Source: Blastocatellia bacterium
Lineage (GTDB): Bacteria > Acidobacteriota > Blastocatellia > HR10 > J050
Length of the DNA: 64,000 nt
Reading direction: 5' to 3'
Assembly (NCBI GenBank): GCA_026985075.1
Contig: JALSQX010000105.1
Span: 1-64,000, forward strand
Made by a program: the position numbers and the translations under genes. A model generated the notes under the pieces. It had not been told where the DNA came from and ran no database searches. It saw nothing but the letters and a program-made list of their open reading frames with translations. Shown in pieces: positions 53,093 through 61,559 of this stretch. Position 1 is the stretch's first letter, and every line of letters begins with the position of its first letter.

Positions 53093-53692
53093 ATGAAGAA
53101 GACAAAATTGCCGCGAGCCTTCTACGCTCAGCCGACCGTGGAGGTAGCCAGGAAGCTTCTGGGGAAGTATCTTGTGCATCGTACTGCGGAGGGGATGCGC
53201 CGGGGTCGCATCGTGGAGACGGAAGCCTACGTGGGACCCGAAGATCGGGCTTCTCATGCCTCACGAGGAAAGACCAAGCGCACCGCCGTCATGTTCGGGC
53301 CACCGGGCGTCGCCTACGTATACGTGATTTACGGGATGCATCATTGCCTCAACGTGGTCACCGAGCAGGAGGGATATCCCGCCGCCGTTCTCATCCGGGC
53401 CGTGGAACCCGTTCTGTCCGATGAGGAGCAGGAGCAGCTCCGCCCGGGTGACTTAACAATCGCCAAGCTGGCCAACGGGCCGGGCAAGCTCTGTCGTTAC
53501 ATGGGCATTGATCGTAGATTGAACGGCGCCGATCTCTGTGGATCGGAGCTCTACATCGAGGATTGGGGAGAGCGCGTCCGCCCGGAAGATATCGTGGCCA
53601 CCACGCGTATCGGCGTCGAGTACGCCGGGGAGTGGAAGCAGAAGCCGTGGCGGTTTTATCTGAAGGGAAATCCCTGCGTATCGAAGCCGTGA
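53093..53692 (+). CDS. DNA-3-methyladenine glycosylase (AAG/MPG family)
   Basis: The start at 53093 (MKKTKLPRAFYAQPTVEVAR) is chosen by family fit. The 199-residue enzyme has RGRIVETEAYVGPEDRASHA with the catalytic Glu, MFGPPGVAYVYVIYGMHHC and NGPGKLCRYMGI, all conserved in AAG/MPG. It excises alkylated purines such as 3-methyladenine and hypoxanthine in base excision repair. Its length matches the bacterial family. A near-leaderless start would explain the missing ribosome binding site. A gap of 175 bases separates it from the dehydrogenase gene downstream. Confidence 0.92.
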   Translation: MKKTKLPRAFYAQPTVEVARKLLGKYLVHRTAEGMRRGRIVETEAYVGPEDRASHASRGKTKRTAVMFGPPGVAYVYVIYGMHHCLNVVTEQEGYPAAVLIRAVEPVLSDEEQEQLRPGDLTIAKLANGPGKLCRYMGIDRRLNGADLCGSELYIEDWGERVRPEDIVATTRIGVEYAGEWKQKPWRFYLKGNPCVSKP

Positions 53693-53867
53693 GACGGAAG
53701 AGATGCCATGTGAAAAGTGGGAGGGTAGTGATCGTCGGGGGGCGGAGGAGACCGCTTCATCACTCCATGCGCCGAGACGAATCCCCGATACTCCCCACGA
53801 TGAGCGCTCCCATCCATCCCTGGCGGGCCTTTTCCGTTTCGCGATTCAGATTTTACATTTTAAGAGT

Positions 53868-54608
53868 ATGGAACTGACGAACAAAGTCGCCCTGATCACG
53901 GGAGCCAAGCGGATTGGCCGGGTGGTGGCCGCTCAGTTGGCCGCGGCGGGAGCTGACATTGTCCTCACCTACCATCGCTCCCGGGATGAAGCCATGCAGA
54001 CCGCGGATGAGATTTCTAACCGCGGCCGTCGCGCCCTGGCCCTCCAGACCGATGTCTCCCGATCCGATCATATTGCCCGCCTCTTTGAGCGCATCCGTGA
54101 GACCTTCGGGGGCGTTGACATCCTCATTTACATGGCCTCGATATACGAGAAAAAGCCCTTCGCCGAACTGACCGAATCGGATTGGGACCGGAACTTAGCC
54201 GTGGACTTGAAGGGGGCTTATCTGTGCGCTCGGTCCGCTGCTGAGGACATGAAGACGCGGGGTGGTGGCCGAATCATCACCGTATCTGATTGGGTCGCGG
54301 CCAGCGGCCGCCCACGATATAAGGGATATCTGCCCTACTATGTGGCCAAGGTGGGACTCATTGGTCTGACACAGGCGTTGGCTCTGGAATTGGCGGAGCA
54401 TCACATTCTGGTCAACTGCATCGCTCCGGGTCCGATTCTTCCGCCTCCGGGGCTGGCACCCGAGGAGGACATCGAAATCCGCACGACGACGCCGCTGAGA
54501 CGGTGGGGAGGTGCCGATGAAATCGCCAAAGTGGTCCTGGGACTCATCGAGTCGGATTTCATCACCGGTGAATGCATCCGAGTGGATGGAGGACGGCACG
54601 TGTATTGA
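53868..54608 (+). CDS. Short-chain dehydrogenase/reductase (FabG/pteridine-reductase-like)
   Basis: The ATG at 53868 (MELTNKVALI) starts the Rossmann fold directly and gives 246 residues; the frame is open back to 53703. TGAKRIG at 11-17 binds NADPH. The TGxxRIG form with Arg recalls pteridine reductases. TVSDWVA and YYVAKVG supply the catalytic Ser, Tyr and Lys. The end DFITGECIRVDGGRHVY is the usual SDR C-terminus. The substrate is unknown. A weak ribosome binding site (TAAGAG) precedes it. Confidence 0.88.
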   Translation: MELTNKVALITGAKRIGRVVAAQLAAAGADIVLTYHRSRDEAMQTADEISNRGRRALALQTDVSRSDHIARLFERIRETFGGVDILIYMASIYEKKPFAELTESDWDRNLAVDLKGAYLCARSAAEDMKTRGGGRIITVSDWVAASGRPRYKGYLPYYVAKVGLIGLTQALALELAEHHILVNCIAPGPILPPPGLAPEEDIEIRTTTPLRRWGGADEIAKVVLGLIESDFITGECIRVDGGRHVY

Positions 54609-54629
54609 TCCTCGACCTCTCGGGTGGCG

Positions 54630-54659
54630 TTGTTCATCAGACCGGAGAGGATGTATAAT
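54630..54659 (+). promoter_or_regulatory. Sigma-70 promoter for the M36-like peptidase
   Basis: TTGTTC at 54630-54635 and a perfect TATAAT at 54654-54659 are spaced by 18 bases. The leader would be about 100 bases before the ATG at 54765. Confidence 0.6.
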
Positions 54660-54764
54660 CAGCGAGCGTGAGTACGCAAGTCCAAGCTTGGCGATGCCAT
54701 CAGAGATCGGGTCATGCCCAGAGTTTGGACGCTTGACACCACAACATAAGGAGTGAAAGACGCT

Positions 54765-57503
54765 ATGCGAGCAGCTCATTCTTTCGGCCGGGCCCAGGTC
54801 GCGGCTTGGCTTTTCCTTCTTGTGTGTCTTCAGCCGCTCTTCAGTGTCGTTCAATCCGGTGCGTGGCGAGGCGCTGAGGAGCGTTATGGCAAATGGAGAA
54901 GTCCTTCTGGTCGCCTTTCATCGGCCGTTGCTCCGTTGGACAAGGGAATGCCCGATGCCGAGGTGCTACCGGTTTGGGAGCGGTTCCAGCAGGAAGCATT
55001 AGGCCCGCTGAATATCTTCTGGCAGCGACGATGGGGTACTCCTGAGGCGATTTATGGGCCAATGGCCGATGTCTCCGCCGAGATGGATGATCCCGTCCGA
55101 GCGGCGCGCCACTTCTTGGCGCGCCAGGCCGCGCTGTTCAAGTTGCGGTCAATCGATGAACTGCAACTGATCAAGGTGAGCGAGAGCGTGGGCGGCATTC
55201 ATGTGTTCTTTCAGCAAACTTACCGGGGACTTCCCGTTCACCGCAGCATGATGGGCATTCATATCAATCGAGCCGGTCAGATTCACGCCGTGGTGAATTC
55301 GTATGTTCCCAATGTGTACCTGGCGTCGACGAGACCGCGTTGGGATTCGGAGTCGGCCTACGATCGCATGCTCGCCGAATTGGCTCAACGGACCCAGACG
55401 GTCACGCTGCGAGCCGAGCCACGACGGGCTTTGGTCGTCTATGTCGTCAATGGGGTGGCCCATCTGGCGTGGCAGATTACCGTTCCGGCCTGGGAGCCGT
55501 TGGGCACATGGGAGGCGTTCTGGGATGCCCATACGGGCCAGCGCCTGAGCCCATTGGTGGATCGAAATGAATATGTCGATGGGACCGGACGGGTCTTCAT
55601 CACCAATGCCGTCGTGGCGACCGGCGATAATACGCTCAGCGATCAGAATGATAGCCCCAGCGCCGTGCCCGATAGTGCCTATTCGACGGTCACTCTTCTG
55701 GATCTGGATGGGAGCGGATTTCTGAACGGACCGTTCGTCAACACCGGTCCGACGTCCAATCGCGTGAATCGCGCTGATAACGACTTCACCGATCTCAATC
55801 GCGGCGATGCCGGATTCGAAGAGGTAGAAGCGTATTGGGCCATTGACGACGCCCAGCGGTATATTCAAAGCCTGGGCGTGCTCAGCGCAGCCAATTATTC
55901 AATCGGCGTCGATGTCCATGGGTTGTCGGCCGATAACTCGTTTTATTCCGGGTTTGGAAATGGCCAGGGAGAGATCACCATGGGCGATGGTGGTGTGGAT
56001 GATGCCGAGGACGGGGAGATCATCTGGCACGAGTACGGTCATGCCATCCTGGATAATCAGGTCCCCAATATCGATCAAAATTTCGATGGCATGGGCGAGG
56101 GCTTTGGCGATTATTGGGCGGCGACGCTGAGCACGCGCCATCCCAGCGCCGACCACGCCCAGTATGATCCGGCCGTCGGCGAGTGGGACGCCACGTTCTA
56201 TAATCCGGGGAATCCGCCGTTCCTCCGTCGCGTGGATACCAGTGCTCATTATCCGGAGGATCGAAGCAGTGATCCCCACGTCACCGGGATGATTTGGTCC
56301 GCCGCTTTGTGGGATATCCATCAAACCATCGGGCGCGAGACGGCCGATCAAATCTTCCTCGAAGGGAACTTCCTTCTGCCGCCCAGTCCCACATTGCCGG
56401 AAGCCGCCCAGGCGATGTTAGAGGCCGATCAGAACATCAATGGTGGGGCCAATAACCAGGCGATGGTGGACGTCTTCGAGGCGCGAGGACTGGTGACCAT
56501 CGAAGTCCAATCGCCCAACGGCGGGGAGAACTGGATCATCGGGAGCGACCAGACGATCACCTGGAAGTCGCGGGGCCTCGGCGGAAACGTGAATATCGAA
56601 CTCAGTCGGGATAATGGGACAACATTCGAGATGCTGTTTGCCGATACGCCCAATGACGGATCGGAGACGTGGACGGTCACCGGGCCGGAGACGAATCAGG
56701 CGCTTCTGCGCATCACCAGCGTTGACCACCCGACAGTCGATGATGTGAGCGATAGCGTGTTCAGTATCAGTCAACCGCCGCCCGCCTCTATCACCGTAAC
56801 AGTACCCAACGGAGGCGAGGACTGGCAGATCGGATCGAATCACACCATTCAGTGGACGTCCACGGGCAAAACGGGGCTCATCCAGAATGTGAAGATCGAG
56901 CTCTCCCGCGATGGTGGGAGCACGTTTGAAGTTTTGTTCAGCAGCACAGCGAATGACGGATCGGAGACGTGGACGGTCACCGGACCGGCGACGACACAGG
57001 CGCTCATTCGCATCACCGATACGAGCGATGCCTCGGTGAACGATACGAGCGACGCATCGTTCACTATCAGCGAGCCTCCACCTCCGCCTCCTCCGGGAGG
57101 GTGTGCGGCGACGGCGGCTGTGGCCGGAACGCCTCAGGAGACCGACACGTTGACTTTGCTCTATCGGTTTCGCGATGAAGTTCTGGCGCGGACGCCTCGC
57201 GGGAAGAGGTACATTGAGCAGTTTTATCAATTCTCCCCCGAGGCCGTCAGCCTCCTCTCGTTCGATCCGGCCCTTCTGGTCCAGACGCAGAGGAAGCTGG
57301 AGCGATACAAGCCGGTCATTCAGGCGCTGGTGGACGTGGGGGAGGTCAAGGTCCGTCGATCGGATCTGGAGCAAATCGACGAGTTGCTCCAGGCTTTCGC
57401 CATCAACGCCAGCCCATCATTCCGAGCCGTGCTCGATCGGCTTCGTCGAGATCTCCATGATCCCGACGTTCAACGGGAATTCGGCGTCCATGTTAAGCCA
57501 TGA
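54765..57503 (+). CDS. Exported M36-like (fungalysin-type) zinc metallopeptidase
   Basis: The ATG at 54765 follows AAGGAG; a GTG at 54753 is in frame. The 912-residue protein has a signal peptide (AAWLFLLVCLQPLFSVVQ) and an FTP-like propeptide (about 110-200, QTYRGLPVHRSMMGIHIN). The catalytic domain has HEYGH at 422-426 and the third ligand in GMGEGFGDYWA, the M36 pattern. Two beta-sandwich repeats follow (about 580-670 and 680-770, each with PNGGE-W and NDGSETWTVTGP). A proline-rich linker with GGC and a helical C-terminal domain of about 110 residues end the protein. It probably degrades external protein. It has its own promoter. Confidence 0.87.
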   Translation: MRAAHSFGRAQVAAWLFLLVCLQPLFSVVQSGAWRGAEERYGKWRSPSGRLSSAVAPLDKGMPDAEVLPVWERFQQEALGPLNIFWQRRWGTPEAIYGPMADVSAEMDDPVRAARHFLARQAALFKLRSIDELQLIKVSESVGGIHVFFQQTYRGLPVHRSMMGIHINRAGQIHAVVNSYVPNVYLASTRPRWDSESAYDRMLAELAQRTQTVTLRAEPRRALVVYVVNGVAHLAWQITVPAWEPLGTWEAFWDAHTGQRLSPLVDRNEYVDGTGRVFITNAVVATGDNTLSDQNDSPSAVPDSAYSTVTLLDLDGSGFLNGPFVNTGPTSNRVNRADNDFTDLNRGDAGFEEVEAYWAIDDAQRYIQSLGVLSAANYSIGVDVHGLSADNSFYSGFGNGQGEITMGDGGVDDAEDGEIIWHEYGHAILDNQVPNIDQNFDGMGEGFGDYWAATLSTRHPSADHAQYDPAVGEWDATFYNPGNPPFLRRVDTSAHYPEDRSSDPHVTGMIWSAALWDIHQTIGRETADQIFLEGNFLLPPSPTLPEAAQAMLEADQNINGGANNQAMVDVFEARGLVTIEVQSPNGGENWIIGSDQTITWKSRGLGGNVNIELSRDNGTTFEMLFADTPNDGSETWTVTGPETNQALLRITSVDHPTVDDVSDSVFSISQPPPASITVTVPNGGEDWQIGSNHTIQWTSTGKTGLIQNVKIELSRDGGSTFEVLFSSTANDGSETWTVTGPATTQALIRITDTSDASVNDTSDASFTISEPPPPPPPGGCAATAAVAGTPQETDTLTLLYRFRDEVLARTPRGKRYIEQFYQFSPEAVSLLSFDPALLVQTQRKLERYKPVIQALVDVGEVKVRRSDLEQIDELLQAFAINASPSFRAVLDRLRRDLHDPDVQREFGVHVKP
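56652..56983 (+). repeat. Exact internal DNA repeat within the peptidase gene
   Basis: A 32-base segment beginning AATGACGGATCGGAGACGTG occurs at 56652-56683 and again, exactly 300 bases later, at 56952-56983. It encodes the NDGSETWTVTG core of each beta-sandwich repeat, pointing to a recent 100-codon duplication or gene conversion. Confidence 0.7.
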
Positions 57504-57514
57504 AGAATGGGCGA

Positions 57515-57552
57515 GGACTGGCGAGTGGAAGCGAAGTTCCACTTGCCAGTCC
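57515..57552 (+). terminator. Long hairpin after the peptidase gene
   Basis: GGACTGGCGAGTGGAA (57515-57530) pairs with TTCCACTTGCCAGTCC (57537-57552) over 16 positions with one G-U wobble, around a six-base loop. It starts 12 bases after the stop codon. No T-run follows. A smaller CCTTC/GAAGG hairpin comes next. Confidence 0.6.
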
Positions 57553-57611
57553 CTTCCTTCGCCGAAGGGAATGAACGGTCGGCGAAGGTCACATTCGTGG
57601 GGAGAGGGGCG

Positions 57612-59273
57612 ATGGCAAAAATCCTGGGCGCGGGTTTGATCATTGTGATGGGAATGATGCAGGGAACCGAGCCGAAAGCCGATCTCGTGCTGTTCAACGG
57701 CGTGATCTGGACGGGCGATCCTCAACGGCCGATGGCTGAGGCGCTGGCCGTGCGAGGCGAGCGGATTGTCGCCGTCGGTGAGAATGAGGAGATTGAGCCG
57801 CTGATCGGGCGGCGCACACAGGTGATCGATCTCCAGGGTCGGTTAGCGCTGCCGGGATTCATCGACAATCATACGCATTTCATCAGTGGCGGCTTCCAAC
57901 TACTCTCGGTCGATCTGCGCGATGCCCGAGACGAAGAGGAGTTCGCCCGGCGGATCGGCGAGAAGGCCCGGTCCCTCCCCGAAGGGCGCTGGATCACCGG
58001 GGGGAACTGGGATCACGAGCGATGGCCGCGCGCGACGTTGCCCCGGAAAGAGCTCATCGATCCGGTCACACCGCATCATCCTGTTTTCGTCACCCGACTC
58101 GATGGGCACATGGGATTGGCGAACAGTCTGGCCTTGAAGCTCGCGGGGATTACGAAAGAGACGCCCGATCCACCCGGCGGGCGCATCGTGCGCGATCCCC
58201 GGACGAAAGAACCGACGGGGATTCTCAAGGATGCCGCCATGAATCTCGTACGACGAGTGATTCCACCTCCCACACCAGCCGAGATGGACGAGGCCATGCG
58301 CGCAGCGATGAACGAAGCGGCGCGAGTGGGGGTGACATCCATCCAGGACATCACCTCTTGGAGCGACTGGGTGGTGTATCAGCGTTTTCACCAACGCGGT
58401 CAGTTGACCGTGCGCATCACTGCGCGCACGCCCATTACCGAGTGGGAACGGCAACGCGATCTTCGCCAGAAAGAAGGTCCTGGCGACGAATGGCTCCGGC
58501 TGGGTGGACTGAAAGGATTCGTCGATGGATCGCTTGGCTCGACCACGGCCCTGTTCTTCGAGCCCTATCTCGATGCCCCGCAGACGAGCGGGTTGTTGCA
58601 TGAGGAGATGTTGCCCGAGGGCATCATGCGGCAGCGCGTCGCCGCCGCTGATAGAGCTGGACTCCCCATCTCCATTCACGCCATCGGAGACAAGGCGAAC
58701 AAGATCCTTCTGGACATCTACGAGCAGGTCATCCGAGAGAACGGGGTGCGCGATCGCCGATTCCGCATCGAGCATGCTCAGCATCTTCGCCCGGAAGATA
58801 TCCCCCGCTTCGCCCAATTAGGGGTGATCGCATCCATGCAACCGTATCACGCCATCGATGATGGGCGCTGGGCCGAGAAGCGCATCGGGCGCGAGCGCTG
58901 CCGGACAACTTATGCCTTCCGCTCGCTTCTGGATGCCGGAGCCGTGTTGACCTTCGGATCGGATTGGCCGGTGGCCCCGTTAGATCCCCTGTTGGGGATT
59001 TATGCCGCGACGACGCGACGGACCATCGATGGCGCTCATCCCCGAGGCTGGTTTCCCGAACAGCGCATCACGGTGGAAGAGGCCGTTCGCGCCTACACGG
59101 TGAATAACGCCTATGCCGAATTCGCGGAAAAAGAAAAAGGGTCGCTGGAACCGGGCAAGCTTGCTGACATTGTTGTTCTCTCCAGGGATATTTTTTCCAT
59201 TCCTCCCGATGACATTCCCACCGCTAAAGTGGTGTACACCATCGTGGGTGGTCGAATCGTCTTCGAACGATGA
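57612..59273 (+). CDS. YtcJ-like amidohydrolase (metal-dependent, Amidohydro_3)
   Basis: The ATG at 57612 ([20 protein letters not shown]) follows GGAGAGGGG; the frame is open to 57507. The N-terminus looks like a signal peptide or lipid-free export signal. The 553-residue protein has the metal motif DNHTHF (His87, His89), [27 protein letters not shown] and [14 protein letters not shown], all typical of YtcJ-type amidohydrolases. The C-terminal [17 protein letters not shown] closes the beta-sandwich. The family hydrolyses amide-type bonds of unknown substrates. It is separated from the peptidase gene by a strong hairpin and may have its own transcript. Confidence 0.9.
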   Translation: MAKILGAGLIIVMGMMQGTEPKADLVLFNGVIWTGDPQRPMAEALAVRGERIVAVGENEEIEPLIGRRTQVIDLQGRLALPGFIDNHTHFISGGFQLLSVDLRDARDEEEFARRIGEKARSLPEGRWITGGNWDHERWPRATLPRKELIDPVTPHHPVFVTRLDGHMGLANSLALKLAGITKETPDPPGGRIVRDPRTKEPTGILKDAAMNLVRRVIPPPTPAEMDEAMRAAMNEAARVGVTSIQDITSWSDWVVYQRFHQRGQLTVRITARTPITEWERQRDLRQKEGPGDEWLRLGGLKGFVDGSLGSTTALFFEPYLDAPQTSGLLHEEMLPEGIMRQRVAAADRAGLPISIHAIGDKANKILLDIYEQVIRENGVRDRRFRIEHAQHLRPEDIPRFAQLGVIASMQPYHAIDDGRWAEKRIGRERCRTTYAFRSLLDAGAVLTFGSDWPVAPLDPLLGIYAATTRRTIDGAHPRGWFPEQRITVEEAVRAYTVNNAYAEFAEKEKGSLEPGKLADIVVLSRDIFSIPPDDIPTAKVVYTIVGGRIVFER

Positions 59274-59310
59274 GGACCCTCGCGTGGTTTCTTCGGACAA
59301 CCCCTGATCA

Positions 59311-59334
59311 CCAGAGGAGGGAACGGTCCTCTGG
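59311..59334 (+). terminator. Hairpin after the amidohydrolase gene
   Basis: Eight-base arms CCAGAGGA (59311-59318) and TCCTCTGG (59327-59334) pair perfectly around an eight-base loop, 38 bases after the stop. No T-run follows. Confidence 0.45.
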
Positions 59335-59455
59335 GACGTCGAGCGACCTCGGGAACGTTCTGCCACGTGATGCTCGATGTTCGCTGTGGAGGCCGGGCGC
59401 TGGGGCGTCGCATCCAGCCGCAGCCGGTGTGATCAACGGAAACGTTGCCCCCAAC

Positions 59456-59474
59456 GCCGCTCTCATAGAGCGGC
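59456..59474 (+). terminator. Second hairpin with T-rich tail, likely terminator
   Basis: GCCGCTCT and AGAGCGGC pair perfectly around a three-base loop, followed by TTCCCCATTTT. It looks like the main end of transcription before the sufR promoter. Confidence 0.55.
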
Positions 59475-59571
59475 TTCCCCATTTTCGATGGTTCGAGAGG
59501 GCCCAACCATGACTCTGGGTGGGCAGCCTTTCCCAATAAATCAGCGTAAAAAATATATCAAGTGATCTTAG

Positions 59572-59600
59572 TTGAATATCCTTCGATTTCGATGTAAAAT
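59572..59600 (+). promoter_or_regulatory. Sigma-70 promoter for sufR-like gene
   Basis: TTGAAT (59572-59577) and TAAAAT (59595-59600) are spaced by 17 bases, in an AT-rich stretch. Transcription would start near 59607, only about 15 bases before the ATG. Confidence 0.6.
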
Positions 59601-59621
59601 TGCCTGGAGAGAAGAAGGTCT

Positions 59622-60323
59622 ATGACGCTCGAGCTTGAAGACATTAAAGGACTACGAGAAGGAAAAGCCGTCAAAGATACGACCAGACGACAGATCTTGG
59701 AGTATCTCAAACAGCGCGGGCGCGCCACTGTGGATGAGATCGCGGCGGCGGCGGGTATCACCTCCATGGGCGTACGTCGCCATCTCCTCGCCCTGGAGAA
59801 TGCGGATCTCGTCCGCGTGGAACTGGAGCGTCGGCCCATGGGACGCCCGACGCACATCTACGAATTGACCGATAGCGCAGAAGAGTTGTTCCCCAAGAGC
59901 TATCACCGATTGACGCTCCAGCTCCTGGACAGCCTCGTCGAGTTGGAGGGAGAAGAAAAAGTCACTCAACTCTTTGAGAAGCGGAAACAGCGACTCCTCC
60001 AAGGTTATGCCGGCCGCATGAAAGGGAAATCGCTCGAAGAGCGCGTCGTCGAGATGACGCAGATCATGACTGAGAACGGATACATGGCTCGCTGCGAGCG
60101 GGTCGAAGATGGGTACGCTCTGGTGGAGCATAATTGTGCCATCTCCTGCGTCGCTCAAGAGTATCCTCAGGCGTGCATCTGCGAACTCGAATTGATCCAG
60201 AGGCTCCTCGGCCCGGATGTTGAAGTGACCCGCGAATCCCATATTGCCAGCGGCGATCATTGTTGTGCCTATATGGTGAGGAAAAAACCCCGACGTTCAG
60301 CGCGACGAAGTAGCCGACGATGA
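59622..60323 (+). CDS. sufR: SufR-like iron-sulfur-responsive transcriptional regulator
   Basis: This 233-residue protein has an N-terminal winged HTH (about 20-75, TRRQILEYLKQRGRATVDEI and GVRRHLLAL) with the wing GRPTHIYELT. The C-terminal sensor half carries EHNCAISCVAQEYPQACIC and HIASGDHCCAYMV. Cysteines at 158, 172 and 185 are spaced by 13 and 12 residues, with further cysteines at 176, 187, 214 and 215, matching the cluster-binding region of SufR. Known SufR binds an Fe-S cluster and represses the suf operon. Here no suf gene is adjacent; the next gene is convergent and unrelated. A basic tail (RRSARRSSRR) is unusual. A more distant DeoR/ArsR-type regulator is the alternative. Confidence 0.82.
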   Translation: MTLELEDIKGLREGKAVKDTTRRQILEYLKQRGRATVDEIAAAAGITSMGVRRHLLALENADLVRVELERRPMGRPTHIYELTDSAEELFPKSYHRLTLQLLDSLVELEGEEKVTQLFEKRKQRLLQGYAGRMKGKSLEERVVEMTQIMTENGYMARCERVEDGYALVEHNCAISCVAQEYPQACICELELIQRLLGPDVEVTRESHIASGDHCCAYMVRKKPRRSARRSSRR

Positions 60324-60376
60324 TGCCCCCTCGGGAGCGGGCGATCGACTCGACCGGGGTCGCATGGGGGTCATCA
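60321..60376. terminator. Stem spanning both convergent stop codons
   Basis: TGATGCCCCC (60321-60330) pairs with GGGGG (60366-60370) and CATCA (60372-60376) with one bulged T. The arms contain the stop codons of the SufR-like gene and of the convergent hydrolase gene, so one structure may end both messages. Confidence 0.45.
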
Positions 60377-61090
60377 GCGCATCAGTCGCAACCACTCATC
60401 GAGGCTCTTGATGCGAAGATAGTAATTGTTCTGCTTTTCCTCTCCAATGGTGCTCGTCGGCTTGTCGGCGTAATCGTGACCTGGGTAGAGTATGGTGTCG
60501 TCGGGGAGTTTGGCCAGCTTTTGCGTGAGACTCTCGTACATCTTCTCCGGATCACTACCGGGGAGATCAACCCGACCACATCCTCGGACGAAGAGCGTAT
60601 CCCCTGAGACGAGACGTTCCTCGTTGACCAGAAAACATTGGCTGCCCGGAGTATGACCGGGGGTGTGGATGAACTCGATGCGCTGTTGCCCAATCTCAAG
60701 GATATCTCCGCTGTCATGGCGAATGAGGTCCGATTCCGAGAGTCCGGTGAGTTTTTTCAGCCCGTCTGCCTCTTCGCGGTGGACGTGAACCTTCACCCCG
60801 ACCCGCTCCAGGAGCCTGGCCACTCCCTGAACGTCGAATCCGAAGAGATCACCGCCCACGTGGTCGGGATGATAGTGGGTGGCCAGTGCACCGACGACGG
60901 TCATCCCGTCTTGCTCGGCGATCTCCAGCAGACCATCAACATCCCAGGCGGGATCGACGATGAGGCATTCGCCGCTCTGACGGTCACCGATGAGATAGAC
61001 GAAATTGACCATCTGGGCGGCAATAGGATTCACTCGGGCGAAGTCCCGGCCAGCACGCAATTGCCGAAAGTAAAGACGATCACGATTCAT
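60374..61090 (-). CDS. MBL-fold metallo-hydrolase (glyoxalase II/persulfide dioxygenase-like)
   Basis: This 238-residue protein has the metallo-beta-lactamase zinc motif THYHPDH (71-77), then FIHTPGHTPGSQCFLV, VSGDTLFVRGCGRVDLPGSD and YPGHDYADKPTSTIGEEK. This set resembles the ETHE1/GloB-like branch, whose members hydrolyse thioesters or oxidise glutathione or CoA persulfides. With an Fe-S regulator as convergent neighbour, a sulfur-related role is tempting but not proven. The ATG has no clear ribosome binding site, and TATGAT lies just upstream, so a leaderless mRNA is possible. Confidence 0.87.
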   Translation of the reverse strand: MNRDRLYFRQLRAGRDFARVNPIAAQMVNFVYLIGDRQSGECLIVDPAWDVDGLLEIAEQDGMTVVGALATHYHPDHVGGDLFGFDVQGVARLLERVGVKVHVHREEADGLKKLTGLSESDLIRHDSGDILEIGQQRIEFIHTPGHTPGSQCFLVNEERLVSGDTLFVRGCGRVDLPGSDPEKMYESLTQKLAKLPDDTILYPGHDYADKPTSTIGEEKQNNYYLRIKSLDEWLRLMR

Positions 61091-61559
61091 AGAGCTTTAT
61101 CATAGCATTCGATCTTTCCTTCCACCAGTTCCATTTCAGCCCTCAGCACTCCTGAAGGTGATTTCAACCCCGTGAATCCTCGGTGATCTCACCGGAACTC
61201 ATCGAGGCTCTCCGATCTCGAAGGTGATGTCACCTTTCAGGATCGTGAAACTGGAGGACCGGGTTCCTGGGGCGCATGCACCGTTGACTTCGACCCGCTG
61301 ATCGCCGACATTCTCAACGGCGGATTGGTTCCCTGGAGCATATGCCCCGGGCTCCTTCGAGGCGGTTTTTCGGGATTCCTCACCCTCGGTGGGCGCATCG
61401 GGGGGAGTCATCTCCTTTCCTTTCGCCTCATTCTCTTGTACATTACTCCGTGTGCGAGCAACGGGATTGCACTTGGCTCGGGCGATGAGGACATGAAGCA
61501 CAAGTCATCATGGTGGTGCTCGCAGTCGTGACGAGACCCACTCCATCGTTGGAGGACGT
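61091..61559. other. Intergenic region between the MBL hydrolase and the phosphatase
   Basis: These 469 bases contain one possible short gene on the minus strand (61199-61411) and otherwise no recognised feature. Overlapping plus frames have no homology I can see. The ribosome binding site of the phosphatase gene (GGAGGA) lies at the right end. Confidence 0.5.
61199..61411 (-). CDS. Possible small hypothetical protein (70 residues)
   Basis: An ATG at 61411 preceded by AAAGGAAAGGAG opens a 70-codon frame (MTPPDAPTEGEESRK, then KGDITFEIGEPR at the end). The frame itself continues upstream to 61501. It is rich in Gly, Pro and Glu, has one Cys, and shows no motif. It lies 108 bases upstream of the hydrolase gene in the same direction. 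The purine-rich ribosome binding site is the main support, and it could be chance. Confidence 0.3.
   Translation of the reverse strand: MTPPDAPTEGEESRKTASKEPGAYAPGNQSAVENVGDQRVEVNGACAPGTRSSSFTILKGDITFEIGEPR

Larger units (their letters stand above)
59274..59621 (+). other. Intergenic region upstream of the SufR-like gene
   Basis: These 348 bases carry no gene. They contain hairpins at 59311-59334 (CCAGAGGA/TCCTCTGG) and 59456-59474, an AT-rich stretch from 59535 and a promoter at 59572-59600. A short plus frame (59270-59512) shows no recognised protein. Confidence 0.55.
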
